Positions 16,540-23,585 of a DNA stretch of 64,000 bases are shown here, in pieces. The translations under genes were made by a program, and so were the position numbers. The stretch is from Devosia naphthalenivorans (lineage in GTDB: Bacteria > Pseudomonadota > Alphaproteobacteria > Rhizobiales > Devosiaceae). Location: assembly GCF_003056355.1 (NCBI RefSeq), contig NZ_PYVW01000001.1:310001-374000 (forward strand), in the 5' to 3' direction. The first letter of the stretch is position 1. Each line of letters opens with the position of its first letter. The notes beneath the pieces are model-generated. The model saw nothing but the letters and a program-made list of their open reading frames with translations, had not been told where the DNA came from and ran no database searches.

Positions 16540-16580
16540 CAACTACGACAAAATATACTATATCGGAACAAAGCAAGAAC
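16540..16580 (-). promoter_or_regulatory. Promoter region of the ndpA-relA pair with LexA-type box
   Basis: GAACAAAGCAAGAAC at 16566-16580 fits GAAC-N7-GAAC. On the minus strand it overlaps a TTCTTG/TTGCTT -35-like region, and TATATT follows as a -10 candidate about 16 bp later, with the TTG start about 40 bp further. LexA repression with SOS induction is suggested. An 8-base motif occurs by chance about twice per 64 kb on two strands, so the position is what gives it weight. Confidence 0.5.
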
Positions 16581-16777
16581 GCAACGAATTCCTGTCCCGT
16601 GGCCACAGACTGCGTTGCACAGAAGGGAGTCGGAAAGCGCCGACGCTGCTAGGCCCTCTGACACGGAACATTCTAGGAGGGTGCGTAACCTATTTCCTGT
16701 TCACAAGTGCTAGTTTGTTCCGTTTATGGACCGGCTATGTGCTATCACGTCCCCATTAGCGTCAAACGAGGTTCAAA

Positions 16778-17059
16778 ATGGCCGACGTATTGGTAGCGTG
16801 CATAAACAAGAAGGACCGCAACAGTTCATATGAGGGCATCACCCACTTGGGCAATGCGAACTCGGCGAATGGCGGGTGGAAGTGGACCCGAGCAGAGGTC
16901 ATTGCATCCATCGAAGCTAAGACAAACACCTTCTATACTCTCGTTCAAGGTAATCGCGGCAACATTGGCGTGGTGGATGGGTCAACCGGAAAATACGTTC
17001 GAACCTATGCGGACGGTGAGTGGAACGACAATCTGCTTTCACTACCAGAGTGTCCCTAA
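16778..17059 (+). CDS. DUF3892-family small protein
   Basis: A 93-aa protein with the family opening VACINKKDRNSSYEGITHLG and the central WKWTRAEVIASIEAKTNTFYT, as in DUF3892 proteins, whose function is unknown. GAGG lies 7 nt upstream of the ATG. It is transcribed divergently from the NdpA/RelA pair across a 272-bp intergenic space and has its own terminator 10 bp after the stop, so it is a self-contained unit within a minus-strand phage operon. This suggests separate acquisition as cargo. Confidence 0.8.
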   Translation: MADVLVACINKKDRNSSYEGITHLGNANSANGGWKWTRAEVIASIEAKTNTFYTLVQGNRGNIGVVDGSTGKYVRTYADGEWNDNLLSLPECP

Positions 17060-17068
17060 CTTGAATCC

Positions 17069-17102
17069 GGCCCTGGCGCTTCGCAGCAGCCGGGGCCTTT
17101 TT
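17069..17102 (+). terminator. Rho-independent terminator of the DUF3892 gene
   Basis: GGCCCTGGC (17069-17077) pairs with GCCGGGGCC (17089-17097) with one T-G pair, followed by TTTTT. The T-run ends exactly at the 3' end of the convergent prohead protease gene. Confidence 0.85.
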
Positions 17103-17729
17103 CTAGGCCATCAAGGTCGCCTGCCGCATCTTCATCCGCGCAAGCACCCTGCGCGCCACCTGGCTGGCTGGCAAGCTGACGACCCGGCATTCGGTGCCTT
17201 CACCATCTGCCGCCCGCGAGTGAGCACCCCCATCGGCGGGCACGGGCACCGCGGAGAGCTCAAACGGCTCCCAGTCTACGGCTCGCAACACTGGCAACGC
17301 ACCTTCCGTTTCTACCCGCACGTACTCGTGGGTTCGATATCCGACCGACACCGGGAATGGATGCCCATCGCGAAGATCCTGCATGAGCTCTTCGGCCGCC
17401 CTCTTGCGTGACAGCTTGACCGTGGCGAAACCTTTGCCGCCGCTGATGTGGACGGAGCTGACGATGACGGTGCCGAGCCTGCTGTCCATCGAAGCGGCGG
17501 CGTGAGCATCTAGCAGACTCATGCCGGCCTGAAAGCGCTCCAGCCTAATGTGCGCAGGATCCATCGAAAGTTCTTCGATGTATTCGCCGATCTCAGGCGC
17601 CCAGCGCTTTACCTGTGCACCGGCCGCCCAAATGATTTCCACCGTGCGATCTGCCTCGTTGAGCGTGGAGGCGCGGACCTGAACCGCACCATAGCCCTTT
17701 GGGACAGGAACCATCTTGCTTGTTGTCAT
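17103..17729 (-). CDS. Phage prohead protease (HK97 type)
   Basis: Serine protease that matures the capsid and scaffold during head assembly. Typical blocks are LLDAHAAASMDSRLGTV with catalytic H76, FPVSVGY with nucleophile S128, and FELSAVPVPAD. Length 208 aa matches stand-alone prohead proteases. The ATG at 17729 follows GAGG and lies 7 nt after the stop of the upstream coiled-coil gene. In HK97-like phages the major capsid gene follows directly; here the cargo island follows instead and no capsid gene is recognised. It may act on a helper phage's capsid, or be a remnant. Confidence 0.88.
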   Translation of the reverse strand: MTTSKMVPVPKGYGAVQVRASTLNEADRTVEIIWAAGAQVKRWAPEIGEYIEELSMDPAHIRLERFQAGMSLLDAHAAASMDSRLGTVIVSSVHISGGKGFATVKLSRKRAAEELMQDLRDGHPFPVSVGYRTHEYVRVETEGALPVLRAVDWEPFELSAVPVPADGGAHSRAADGEGTECRVVSLPASQVARRVLARMKMRQATLMA

Positions 17730-17736
17730 CACGGCC

Positions 17737-18396
17737 TCAGAAGAACTGGTGCTTTGGAATGCCGTCGTCGACGGGGCCACCAATGCCGAAGAGGGCGAAA
17801 GCTTTCGTCCGGGTGAGCCAGCCAAGAGTTCTACCCCACGCCGGCAAATCCCCCATGGGAGGCAGGGAAATGGAGTCGCGCAGCGTGGGTTGGTCCACAT
17901 ATTCTTCGTGCCAGAAGTCGTGCGAAACGTTTCTCAGCGTTGGCCGGCCATACTCGACCCCGGATATCGCAAGCTCCTCATTGACTTCTTCGATCGCTTT
18001 GTCGGCGGCCTCCTCGGCCTCGGCAAGAGCTTGTAGTTTGCGTGCAAGGTCTGGGTATTCCGATCGAATGCGGCTAACCGCAGCATCCCTCACGGAAACG
18101 GCTGCTTCATAACGCCCGAAAAATGCGGCTGCGGATTCTTCGGCACGAGAGACCTCAAGCCGCCGCGATAGCTCGGCAGTCGCGGCCACGGCCCGATCCA
18201 AATCAATGCGAGCTTCGTCGATGACCGCCTCTGCGGCCAAAATGTCTTGCTTGGATCCGGTGAGCAAAAGGTCGGCTCGTCGAGACCGTGCGATTTCCAG
18301 GGCGCCCTCTAGGGATGGGATGTCAATGCTGGCAAGTGCCTCCGCGATATCGTTGGAGTTGTTGGACTTCAGCAGTGCTCGTAATTTGTCAAACAT
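17737..18396 (-). CDS. Coiled-coil phage-operon protein, 219 aa
   Basis: Starts MFDKLRALLKSNNSNDIAEA and has a long Ala/Glu/Arg-rich helical middle (residues about 45-150, e.g. EEAADKAIEEVNEELA) expected to form coiled coils, then a Trp-containing tail (DFWHEEYVDQP). AAGGAA precedes the ATG. It overlaps the peptidase gene upstream by 8 nt and is 7 nt from the prohead protease gene, the place usually held by the portal gene. It lacks portal features. A scaffold- or head-interaction role is possible but not shown. Confidence 0.6.
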   Translation of the reverse strand: MFDKLRALLKSNNSNDIAEALASIDIPSLEGALEIARSRRADLLLTGSKQDILAAEAVIDEARIDLDRAVAATAELSRRLEVSRAEESAAAFFGRYEAAVSVRDAAVSRIRSEYPDLARKLQALAEAEEAADKAIEEVNEELAISGVEYGRPTLRNVSHDFWHEEYVDQPTLRDSISLPPMGDLPAWGRTLGWLTRTKAFALFGIGGPVDDGIPKHQFF

Positions 18397-19036
18397 GGGT
18401 TTCCTTATCGGCGTACGCGCCGAACTCAACGTGTTGGGACAGGACAGAATGGGCTGTTTCGCCGTCAACGATGCCGTTTGTCATCAGCCTGTAGGCGAGT
18501 GCCTGCACGCCTGCCCAGGCGTAGCCGTCGGCCATCATTTCGATCGCCAGGTTTTCGGCGCGTCGGTAAAATCGAAAAGCGGCACCATTGCCCGCGTCGG
18601 CACCAACTCCGCCGATGGCACATAGAACCGCTTGGCAAGTGTCGCATGGCCCTAGGTGCAGGGCTCGGATCTTGTCGAAGTATCTCCGAAGGTGAAAGCC
18701 GGTGCTGTGTATGACCACGCCTTCGAGCCGGTCTTCGGCAACCATTCCAGCCAGCTTGATAGCAATTGATTGCTGCCGAGAGAGCGGGCGCGGTTCGGAC
18801 AGGGACTGGCACTGCGCGGGCTCGGTAACTCGAACCTCCGATAGGCGCCGACCGAAGAGATGATGGGCCAAGGCATGGCCAGCCTCATGGGCCGCCACGT
18901 CCATAGAGGCCGAGGGCGGCACTACATCAATATCAACAATCGCGCCGCTAAAGGGCGAGATAGGGCTCTCGACCATGTCGTAAGTGAAGCCACCGCTTAC
19001 CGGCCGACTGCAGCATTCTTTGCTGAAGTAGCTCAT
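18389..19036 (-). CDS. M41-like zinc metallopeptidase, no ATPase domain
   Basis: A 215-aa protein whose centre resembles the FtsH peptidase domain: DVAAHEAGHALAHHLFGRR gives H50-E-x-x-H54 zinc binding and catalysis, and IKLAGMVAEDRLEG matches the LGGRxAEE block where the third ligand lies further on. There is no AAA module and no membrane segment. The ATG at 19036 overlaps the Nu1-like gene stop (ATGA), and its own end overlaps the next gene. A free M41-type peptidase inside a packaging/head operon is unusual; it might process a helper or host protein. Confidence 0.72.
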   Translation of the reverse strand: MSYFSKECCSRPVSGGFTYDMVESPISPFSGAIVDIDVVPPSASMDVAAHEAGHALAHHLFGRRLSEVRVTEPAQCQSLSEPRPLSRQQSIAIKLAGMVAEDRLEGVVIHSTGFHLRRYFDKIRALHLGPCDTCQAVLCAIGGVGADAGNGAAFRFYRRAENLAIEMMADGYAWAGVQALAYRLMTNGIVDGETAHSVLSQHVEFGAYADKETHV

Positions 19037-19233
19037 GGGCGATACCTTGATGGGTCGCGTGTTGCGAACCAGTCGATTACAGCTCGAGTGTCGTAAGTTG
19101 CAGCTATGCCCTTCCTGCCCTTCGTGCAGACGGGCAGACTTTCCTTTTCCCAAGTTCGAATGGTGACGACTGAAACACCCAAAATACGGGCAATTTCAAC
19201 CTGATTGACGGCTTTGCCGCGGATTTGGTTCAT
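19033..19233 (-). CDS. Nu1-like DNA-packaging DNA-binding domain (small terminase type)
   Basis: A 66-aa protein that is little more than the winged-helix domain of lambda Nu1: VNQVEIARILGVSVVTIRTW, then LPVCTKGRKGI and YDTRAVIDWFATRD line up with the Nu1 N-terminus (small-terminase cos recognition). The Nu1 C-terminal half, which binds the large terminase, is absent. The frame is open upstream to an ATG at 19365 that overlaps the previous gene (TGATG), but that stretch is Pro/Gly-rich and unlike the family, so I prefer 19233. No large terminase gene exists in the element. It could recognise the element's own packaging site. Confidence 0.7.
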   Translation of the reverse strand: MNQIRGKAVNQVEIARILGVSVVTIRTWEKESLPVCTKGRKGIAATYDTRAVIDWFATRDPSRYRP

Positions 19234-19364
19234 GACTTTGCTTCTGATGGGGTGCGAAAGCGAAAACGCATTGAAAAACTCATACCTAGCCAACAGGCGG
19301 GCCGTCGCACCGGCAGTGGCCGGGGGTGGCCCTGGAGAACCTAAGGGTGGGGTGGTGCCGGGCA

Positions 19365-19814
19365 TCAGGCGGCTGCTGACTGGCGCTTGTACACCGCCTC
19401 TGCCCTTTGCAGGGTACGCGCCCAGATATCACCCACCTTTAGAACAATGGACGCGCAATGAACTTCTGGCGCTCGCAGCATCTCGCGATGAACAACAAAG
19501 CCAGTGCCTGCACTTGGCGTCAGCAACGCGATCTCCTCTGGACCGCCGCGGAATACAACTTCCGGTTCCGGGTTCACCTCCAACAGGGCACATGCGGCTT
19601 GAGCGGCCATTCGCAGGGGAAAATTGAGGTGAATCAGATCGCGAGTAATCGCTGCCACAGCCGCTTCCCGCACGGTATATTCAACCAGATGATCAACCTT
19701 GGTGCCGATGAAGAGCGATAGGCCCCGGTCTCGCCAGTCGCGAATGGCACTGGGTTTAACGTCAATGATTTCGGCGACTTCAGCCGCGTTGAAAATGGGA
19801 TTGTCCAATTGCAT
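19365..19814 (-). CDS. MerR-like HTH protein of the packaging operon
   Basis: A 149-aa protein with an N-terminal MerR/Nu1-like HTH (FNAAEVAEIIDVKPSAIRDW) and a helical C-terminal part ending in LQRAEAVYKRQSAAA. AAGGGC precedes the ATG at 19814. It is directly upstream of the Nu1-like gene, so two related DNA-binding domains lie side by side. It may be a regulator of the late operon or a second packaging factor; I cannot choose between them. Confidence 0.6.
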   Translation of the reverse strand: MQLDNPIFNAAEVAEIIDVKPSAIRDWRDRGLSLFIGTKVDHLVEYTVREAAVAAITRDLIHLNFPLRMAAQAACALLEVNPEPEVVFRGGPEEIALLTPSAGTGFVVHREMLRAPEVHCASIVLKVGDIWARTLQRAEAVYKRQSAAA

Positions 19815-19959
19815 GATTCTGCCCTTCGGGTTTCGGGTGGCCCGAATGGTGCGGGCAAAAAGAAAGGCCACCCCGAAGGATGGCCTCGTGTTGGCGCGAC
19901 GCCTTGCAAAACTTGCACCTTGAAGAGACTGCTGACCTGAGCCCTTCGTAGAAGAAAGG

Positions 19960-20796
19960 CTACGAGGCGAGTTCTTGGTGGCATCCGTCGTACTCCGCGT
20001 ACAATTCCATCAAAGCCTCCAGCGCGACGCGCACGAGCTCGGTGCCAACGGCAGAACCGTACTTCCCATAATGGCCTCGGGACTGCCCGACAGACTCGGA
20101 GGTCGAGCCGGTGGCAGCCATCTCCAAAACTCGCCATAACGACGAAGGAATTCCACCTTTTAAAAAGGCAACGGTTTTCCGCGCGTAGATCGACTTCACC
20201 ATTGCCCTTTCGGGGGAGTGCATTGCACGGGCTGCCGGTGAGGATTTCATTTGGGCGCCAGAGAACAGTTCGCGAGCCACTCTGGCCGCTCCTGGGGCCG
20301 AAGGCCAATGAGCTCCGCAATACCGCGCGTTGAGTTCAGCATCAACTTCGGGGCTGTGGCCGGGCTTAGCTGGCCCCTCTACACTTCGGTAGCGATCTTC
20401 AAGCTGGTACGCCTTCTCGCCATCCAGCTTAAAGGGCAGCACTTGACCATTGGGCGCCGTCCGGTACTCGAGATCACCTGTCATATGCAACGCCACGATG
20501 TGCTCTGCTGTGACGCGCTCCACATGAACCGGGACGCCGAACCGCCTCACATCTTCATCGATCATCGCGTTCTCTGAGCGATAGGTTGCTTCTGCTCCCT
20601 GTCCTTCCATTGCCACCAGATCGTGACGCAGACGGCACAGGGACAACAGCGCTCGAGAGTTCTCTGCTGTAGTGCGCATAAGTCGCCCGGCCTTGAGGCG
20701 GTCATATGCGGGCCACTGGTGGGCGCCATCTGGCCGGTGATTCTCGTTAGCCGGCGTGCAGGCCGGTACAACGGTTAGCTGGTGCAAGGCGTTCAT
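19960..20796 (-). CDS. Hypothetical protein, 278 aa
   Basis: Unrecognised protein starting MNALHQLTVVPACTPANENH; the PANEN-type N-terminus resembles other alphaproteobacterial phage-element proteins. It has a mixed helical middle and no signal or membrane segment. AAGGAAC precedes two adjacent ATGs; the second (20796) has better spacing. It heads the minus-strand packaging group after a 145-bp gap, and the 334 bp upstream hold a microsatellite and the divergent isomerase-like gene. Confidence 0.5.
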   Translation of the reverse strand: MNALHQLTVVPACTPANENHRPDGAHQWPAYDRLKAGRLMRTTAENSRALLSLCRLRHDLVAMEGQGAEATYRSENAMIDEDVRRFGVPVHVERVTAEHIVALHMTGDLEYRTAPNGQVLPFKLDGEKAYQLEDRYRSVEGPAKPGHSPEVDAELNARYCGAHWPSAPGAARVARELFSGAQMKSSPAARAMHSPERAMVKSIYARKTVAFLKGGIPSSLWRVLEMAATGSTSESVGQSRGHYGKYGSAVGTELVRVALEALMELYAEYDGCHQELAS

Positions 20797-20994
20797 CATT
20801 GTTCCTTCGGTTCATGGCTCCGCCGTCGGCGCTCAAGGCGGCGTTCAGCGGGTTAATGATGGTGCTAGAGGGTCTTCTCGCCCCTATTGCATTCAGTGTG
20901 CGGCTGCGTTTTTGAAACTGCCAGCGCAACTGAGCCCACTTATCCCCTGCTGCCGTTCTTTTTAGGCTTGATCTGTCGCGACACACGGGCGGCG

Positions 20995-21074
20995 CTGTTC
21001 CACTGTTCCACTGTTCCACTGTTCCACTGTTCCACTGTTCCACTGTTCCACTGTTCCACTGTTCCACTGTTCCA
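20995..21074. repeat. Ten perfect tandem copies of CTGTTCCA
   Basis: An 80-bp microsatellite with an 8-bp unit and no mismatches, located between the divergent genes at 20796 (minus) and 21131 (plus). Since 8 is not a multiple of 3 and it is outside convincing genes, copy-number changes would alter promoter spacing rather than protein. Perfect copies imply recent expansion or active slippage. Confidence 0.95.
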
Positions 21075-21130
21075 CAGTGCCATGGTGACTGAGCGTCCGT
21101 TGAGTTAGGCTGCTTTCGGGAGGGACCATC

Positions 21131-21730
21131 ATGACCGCAACGTTGGACGTGTTCTATTTTCCTGGCAGCACGTACACCTACCTTGCCGCACTACGGGCGC
21201 CGACATTGGCTGCAGCGTCCGGTGTGGAGCTCCGCTGGCGTCCATTCAACGTCCGCGCCATCATGATTGAAATGGACAACGTTCCATTCGCCAAAAAGCC
21301 TATCAAGGCTAGGTACATGTGGCGCGACATTGAGCGTCGAGCACAGCGCCACGGGCTGCCGTGGAGCGGACAACCCCCTTATCCCGTAGATCCGGAGTTG
21401 AAGGCATTGCGGATTGCTACAGTTGCGAGCCTAGAAGGCTTTGGCCAAGCTTTCGCCGAGGCGTCGTACCGTGCTTGGTTCCTTGAGGGAAAGATTCCTG
21501 GCGTCGATCAGAACACGGAGGCTGTGCTCCACGGCCTAGACAAAGATCCAGAGCAGGTGGTCGCGCTGGCCAACTCTGGCGAGATACTGCAGCAAGTAGA
21601 GGCTGAGACCGATGCAGCCCGATCGCTTGGCATTTTTGGGTCGCCTACCTTTGTAGTCGGGCAGGAAATTTTTTGGGGCGACGACCGGCTCGAGGATGCC
21701 CTCGACTGGTTGGCCACCGAGGGGCGGTAG
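21131..21730 (+). CDS. DsbA-fold 2-hydroxychromene-2-carboxylate isomerase-like protein
   Basis: A 199-aa thioredoxin-fold protein of the kappa-GST/HCCA isomerase group, glutathione-dependent enzymes of aromatic degradation. VFYFPGSTYTYLAALR supplies the Ser in place of DsbA's CxxC, RWRPFNVRAIM and FGSPTFVVGQEIFWGDDRLE are the conserved middle and C-terminal blocks. GGGAGG precedes the ATG. It is metabolic-type cargo near the right end of the element, downstream of the microsatellite, and followed by a lipoprotein gene. The true substrate is unknown. Confidence 0.82.
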   Translation: MTATLDVFYFPGSTYTYLAALRAPTLAAASGVELRWRPFNVRAIMIEMDNVPFAKKPIKARYMWRDIERRAQRHGLPWSGQPPYPVDPELKALRIATVASLEGFGQAFAEASYRAWFLEGKIPGVDQNTEAVLHGLDKDPEQVVALANSGEILQQVEAETDAARSLGIFGSPTFVVGQEIFWGDDRLEDALDWLATEGR

Positions 21731-21793
21731 CGAACAAGACCTCGTTGGGAACAAACAACATCACCATCGGTTTGCCCGGCGGAGGTATTTCAC

Positions 21794-22138
21794 ATGCACA
21801 AAACTATCCTTGTCCTCACCGCAGCCTTGGCCATGGCCGGCTGTTCTACAACTCGCGACAGAGACGTCGTCGTGTCGTCATCATCGACGGCCGTTCTCAT
21901 GAGTCCGCAGCCGGTGGTGCGGCAGGCTCCCATGCGAATGGCCAGCGGGTCGCAAGCCTCGCTCGAGCCGTCCGCGGCGCTGTTGAAGCCGGGCCCGGGC
22001 TACGTCGCATCGTTTCCGGAAGCCGATCGCCGGGCTGCTTGCCAGCGGCTTGATTATCGGGAAGGAACGCGAGCGTTCGCGGCTTGCATGATAGGTGACT
22101 TCCCCGAAAATCCGTATTTCGAACAGGCAAGAAACTGA
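21794..22138 (+). CDS. Small lipoprotein, 114 aa
   Basis: The start MHKTILVLTAALAMAGCSTT is a lipoprotein signal with lipobox LAMAGC, so the mature protein is anchored through the Cys. The mature part is Ser/Pro-rich at first, then has two Cys residues (RRAACQRL, AACMIGDFP) that may form a disulphide. GGAGG lies 9 nt upstream of the ATG. It is probably co-transcribed with the isomerase-like gene. Surface-altering phage cargo such as superinfection exclusion lipoproteins has this look, but function is unproven. Confidence 0.65.
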   Translation: MHKTILVLTAALAMAGCSTTRDRDVVVSSSSTAVLMSPQPVVRQAPMRMASGSQASLEPSAALLKPGPGYVASFPEADRRAACQRLDYREGTRAFAACMIGDFPENPYFEQARN

Positions 22139-22182
22139 CGCACCCAGCGCAGTTCGACTAGCATTCTCCTAGTCCGGCAGAT

Positions 22183-22210
22183 GTGCCCCGCTCAATCATG
22201 AGCGAGGCAC
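22183..22210. terminator. Hairpin between lipoprotein and initiator genes
   Basis: GTGCCCCGCTCA (22183-22194) pairs with TGAGCGAGGCAC (22199-22210) with one mismatch and a 4-nt loop, in the 96-bp space between two convergent genes. No strong T-run is present; probably a bidirectional transcription barrier. Confidence 0.45.
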
Positions 22211-22234
22211 TCACTGATGTACGTGGCTGGTGCC

Positions 22235-23239
22235 TCAAGCCACAGACGCTACCCTGCGCCAAGGAGCGTTCGGGTTCGGCTTGAAGCGCGGCGGATTGCG
22301 TATGCTCAGCGGTTCGTGAGTATCGTTGTCGTTTTCATGCAGAAGCGAATATGCCGCGAGCGAGCTCATATAGATCATGTCGCCAGGGTCGCCGGATGCC
22401 CAAACGCGCACGCCGATTAGGTCTTCGATACCCTCTGGCGCGCTCTGGGTCTCGCCGTAGGTGAGGAGAGCCTGAAACCGTCCGGTCGCCGCCTCATCGA
22501 ACGGTGTGCCATCGGGCATAAGCTCCAGAACGAAGTAGTCGTCTGCTGTTGCGCTGCCGTCTTCATTCTGCATGTCGATGAAAAAGAACGGCTCGCCTTC
22601 GTTGTCGTTCAGCCCTGCGCCAACAATCGTCCATTGCACTGGGAGCGGGAAGGCGACGGGCGCGGCCGCAAGGCCAGCGCCAACGGCGTCTTCCCTGCTA
22701 CCCTCTTGCTTTATAACCCCGGTAATAACCGGGTCTATAAGCAAGGTTTTGTTCGGTGGCGGTAGAACGCTATCGTTCGTAGCGTTCGGTGACGGTAGAA
22801 CGTCAGTGTTCCGCGGTGGTAGAACGCACGGCAGTGGCGGAGCGCTCTGTGGCTGTAGAGCGCTCTGCGGCTGTAGAACACTAAGCGGGCCAGCCTCGAA
22901 CAGCTTCTTGGCCGCTTGCCAATTTGGGACATAGGTCGTGGCCGCTTTGCCGGAGCCGACCTCCCGGGTGAAATAGCCCCACTCAACCAGATCGGAAGTA
23001 GCGACCTTGATGCTGCCATGGGTTAGGCCAGTGGCCTTGGCCAAGAAGCGATAACTTGCTCGACCTCTGCCGGCGTCCCGGTAGTAGTGCTCTAGGATCG
23101 GCCAAGCGACTTGGGAGTGGATCATGCGCGAGCGCTCGTCTTGGATGACGGCGCCGAGAATGTACCACTTCGCGAGGTTGCCCTCCTCGTCTTTGAGGAC
23201 ACGCGGTGCGGGAGCTTTAGGTCTGCGCTGTCCACTCAT
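22235..23239 (-). CDS. Lambda O-like replication initiator with iterons inside the gene
   Basis: A 334-aa protein with an N-terminal winged helix (residues about 40-110: SQVAWPILEHYYRD, RFLAKATGLTHGSIKVATSD, VEWGYFTREVGSG), a repetitive Pro-rich linker (VLQPQS, ALQPQS, APPLPC, VLPPRN, VLPSPN, VLPPPN) and an acidic C-terminal domain. The linker DNA consists of six 18-bp repeats with dyad ends, the arrangement seen in lambda O, whose gene contains its own origin. It is followed by an AT-rich palindrome. I infer that it starts replication of the excised element. The C-terminus would recruit helicase; no loader gene is seen. The ATG overlaps the stop of the upstream 82-aa gene (ATGA). Confidence 0.68.
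   Translation of the reverse strand: MSGQRRPKAPAPRVLKDEEGNLAKWYILGAVIQDERSRMIHSQVAWPILEHYYRDAGRGRASYRFLAKATGLTHGSIKVATSDLVEWGYFTREVGSGKAATTYVPNWQAAKKLFEAGPLSVLQPQSALQPQSAPPLPCVLPPRNTDVLPSPNATNDSVLPPPNKTLLIDPVITGVIKQEGSREDAVGAGLAAAPVAFPLPVQWTIVGAGLNDNEGEPFFFIDMQNEDGSATADDYFVLELMPDGTPFDEAATGRFQALLTYGETQSAPEGIEDLIGVRVWASGDPGDMIYMSSLAAYSLLHENDNDTHEPLSIRNPPRFKPNPNAPWRRVASVA
22709..22879. repeat. Six 18-bp iterons and AT-rich palindrome: candidate replication origin
   Basis: Units at 22751-22768, 22784-22801, 22808-22825, 22826-22843 (degenerate), 22844-22861 and 22862-22879; the last four are contiguous. Typical unit GTTCGGTGACGGTAGAAC; each begins G-T/C-TC and ends GA-A/G-C, forming a short dyad. 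At 22718-22733 CCCGGTAATAACCGGG lies within a TATAA-rich stretch that could melt. All are inside the initiator gene. Confidence 0.72.
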
Positions 23240-23484
23240 ACGCCGCGCTCCAGGGCTTCGACAGCCATAGCGGTCAGTTTCTCGGCCAGATCCGCCGAGA
23301 ATGATGCCGCGAGGTGGCGGCCCGCATAGGGAGCATAGATGCGGTGACGGCCGTCTCGCATACGGAGCAAGCGCAACTTGTAGAGTCGGATCTCGGGGGA
23401 GATTTCCACGTCGATAAGACCCACACAGGTGTGGCCGGTGCGGTCGCGTTCAGGCGTGATCGCATGAGATTCAATTAGGTGCAT
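23236..23484 (-). CDS. Hypothetical protein, 82 aa, coupled to the initiator
   Basis: MHLIESHAITPERDRTGHTC starts a small basic protein with a beta-rich middle (EIRLYKLRLLRMRDGRHRIY). GGAG precedes the ATG by 7 nt. Its stop overlaps the initiator's start as ATGA. It is the first gene at the right end of the element. Function unknown; it could regulate initiator expression. Confidence 0.6.
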   Translation of the reverse strand: MHLIESHAITPERDRTGHTCVGLIDVEISPEIRLYKLRLLRMRDGRHRIYAPYAGRHLAASFSADLAEKLTAMAVEALERGV

Positions 23485-23585
23485 GTCGTTCTCCGTTACC
23501 GCCCGTCTGGGCGCGCGAGGTCGATCCCTGCCGCGTTGTGCGGCTGGGATTTTTGGTGGTGGATAGTGGGCTGTTGGGGGTAGCG

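Noticed and set aside
20747..21067. Minus-strand frame encoding repeated EQWNSGTV peptides
   Set aside because: It is the translation of the 8-bp microsatellite, has no ribosome binding site, and continues antisense into a neighbouring gene start.
22751..22879. CRISPR array
   Set aside because: Units are 18 bp, mostly contiguous without unique spacers, and lie in frame inside a protein-coding gene; no cas genes nearby.
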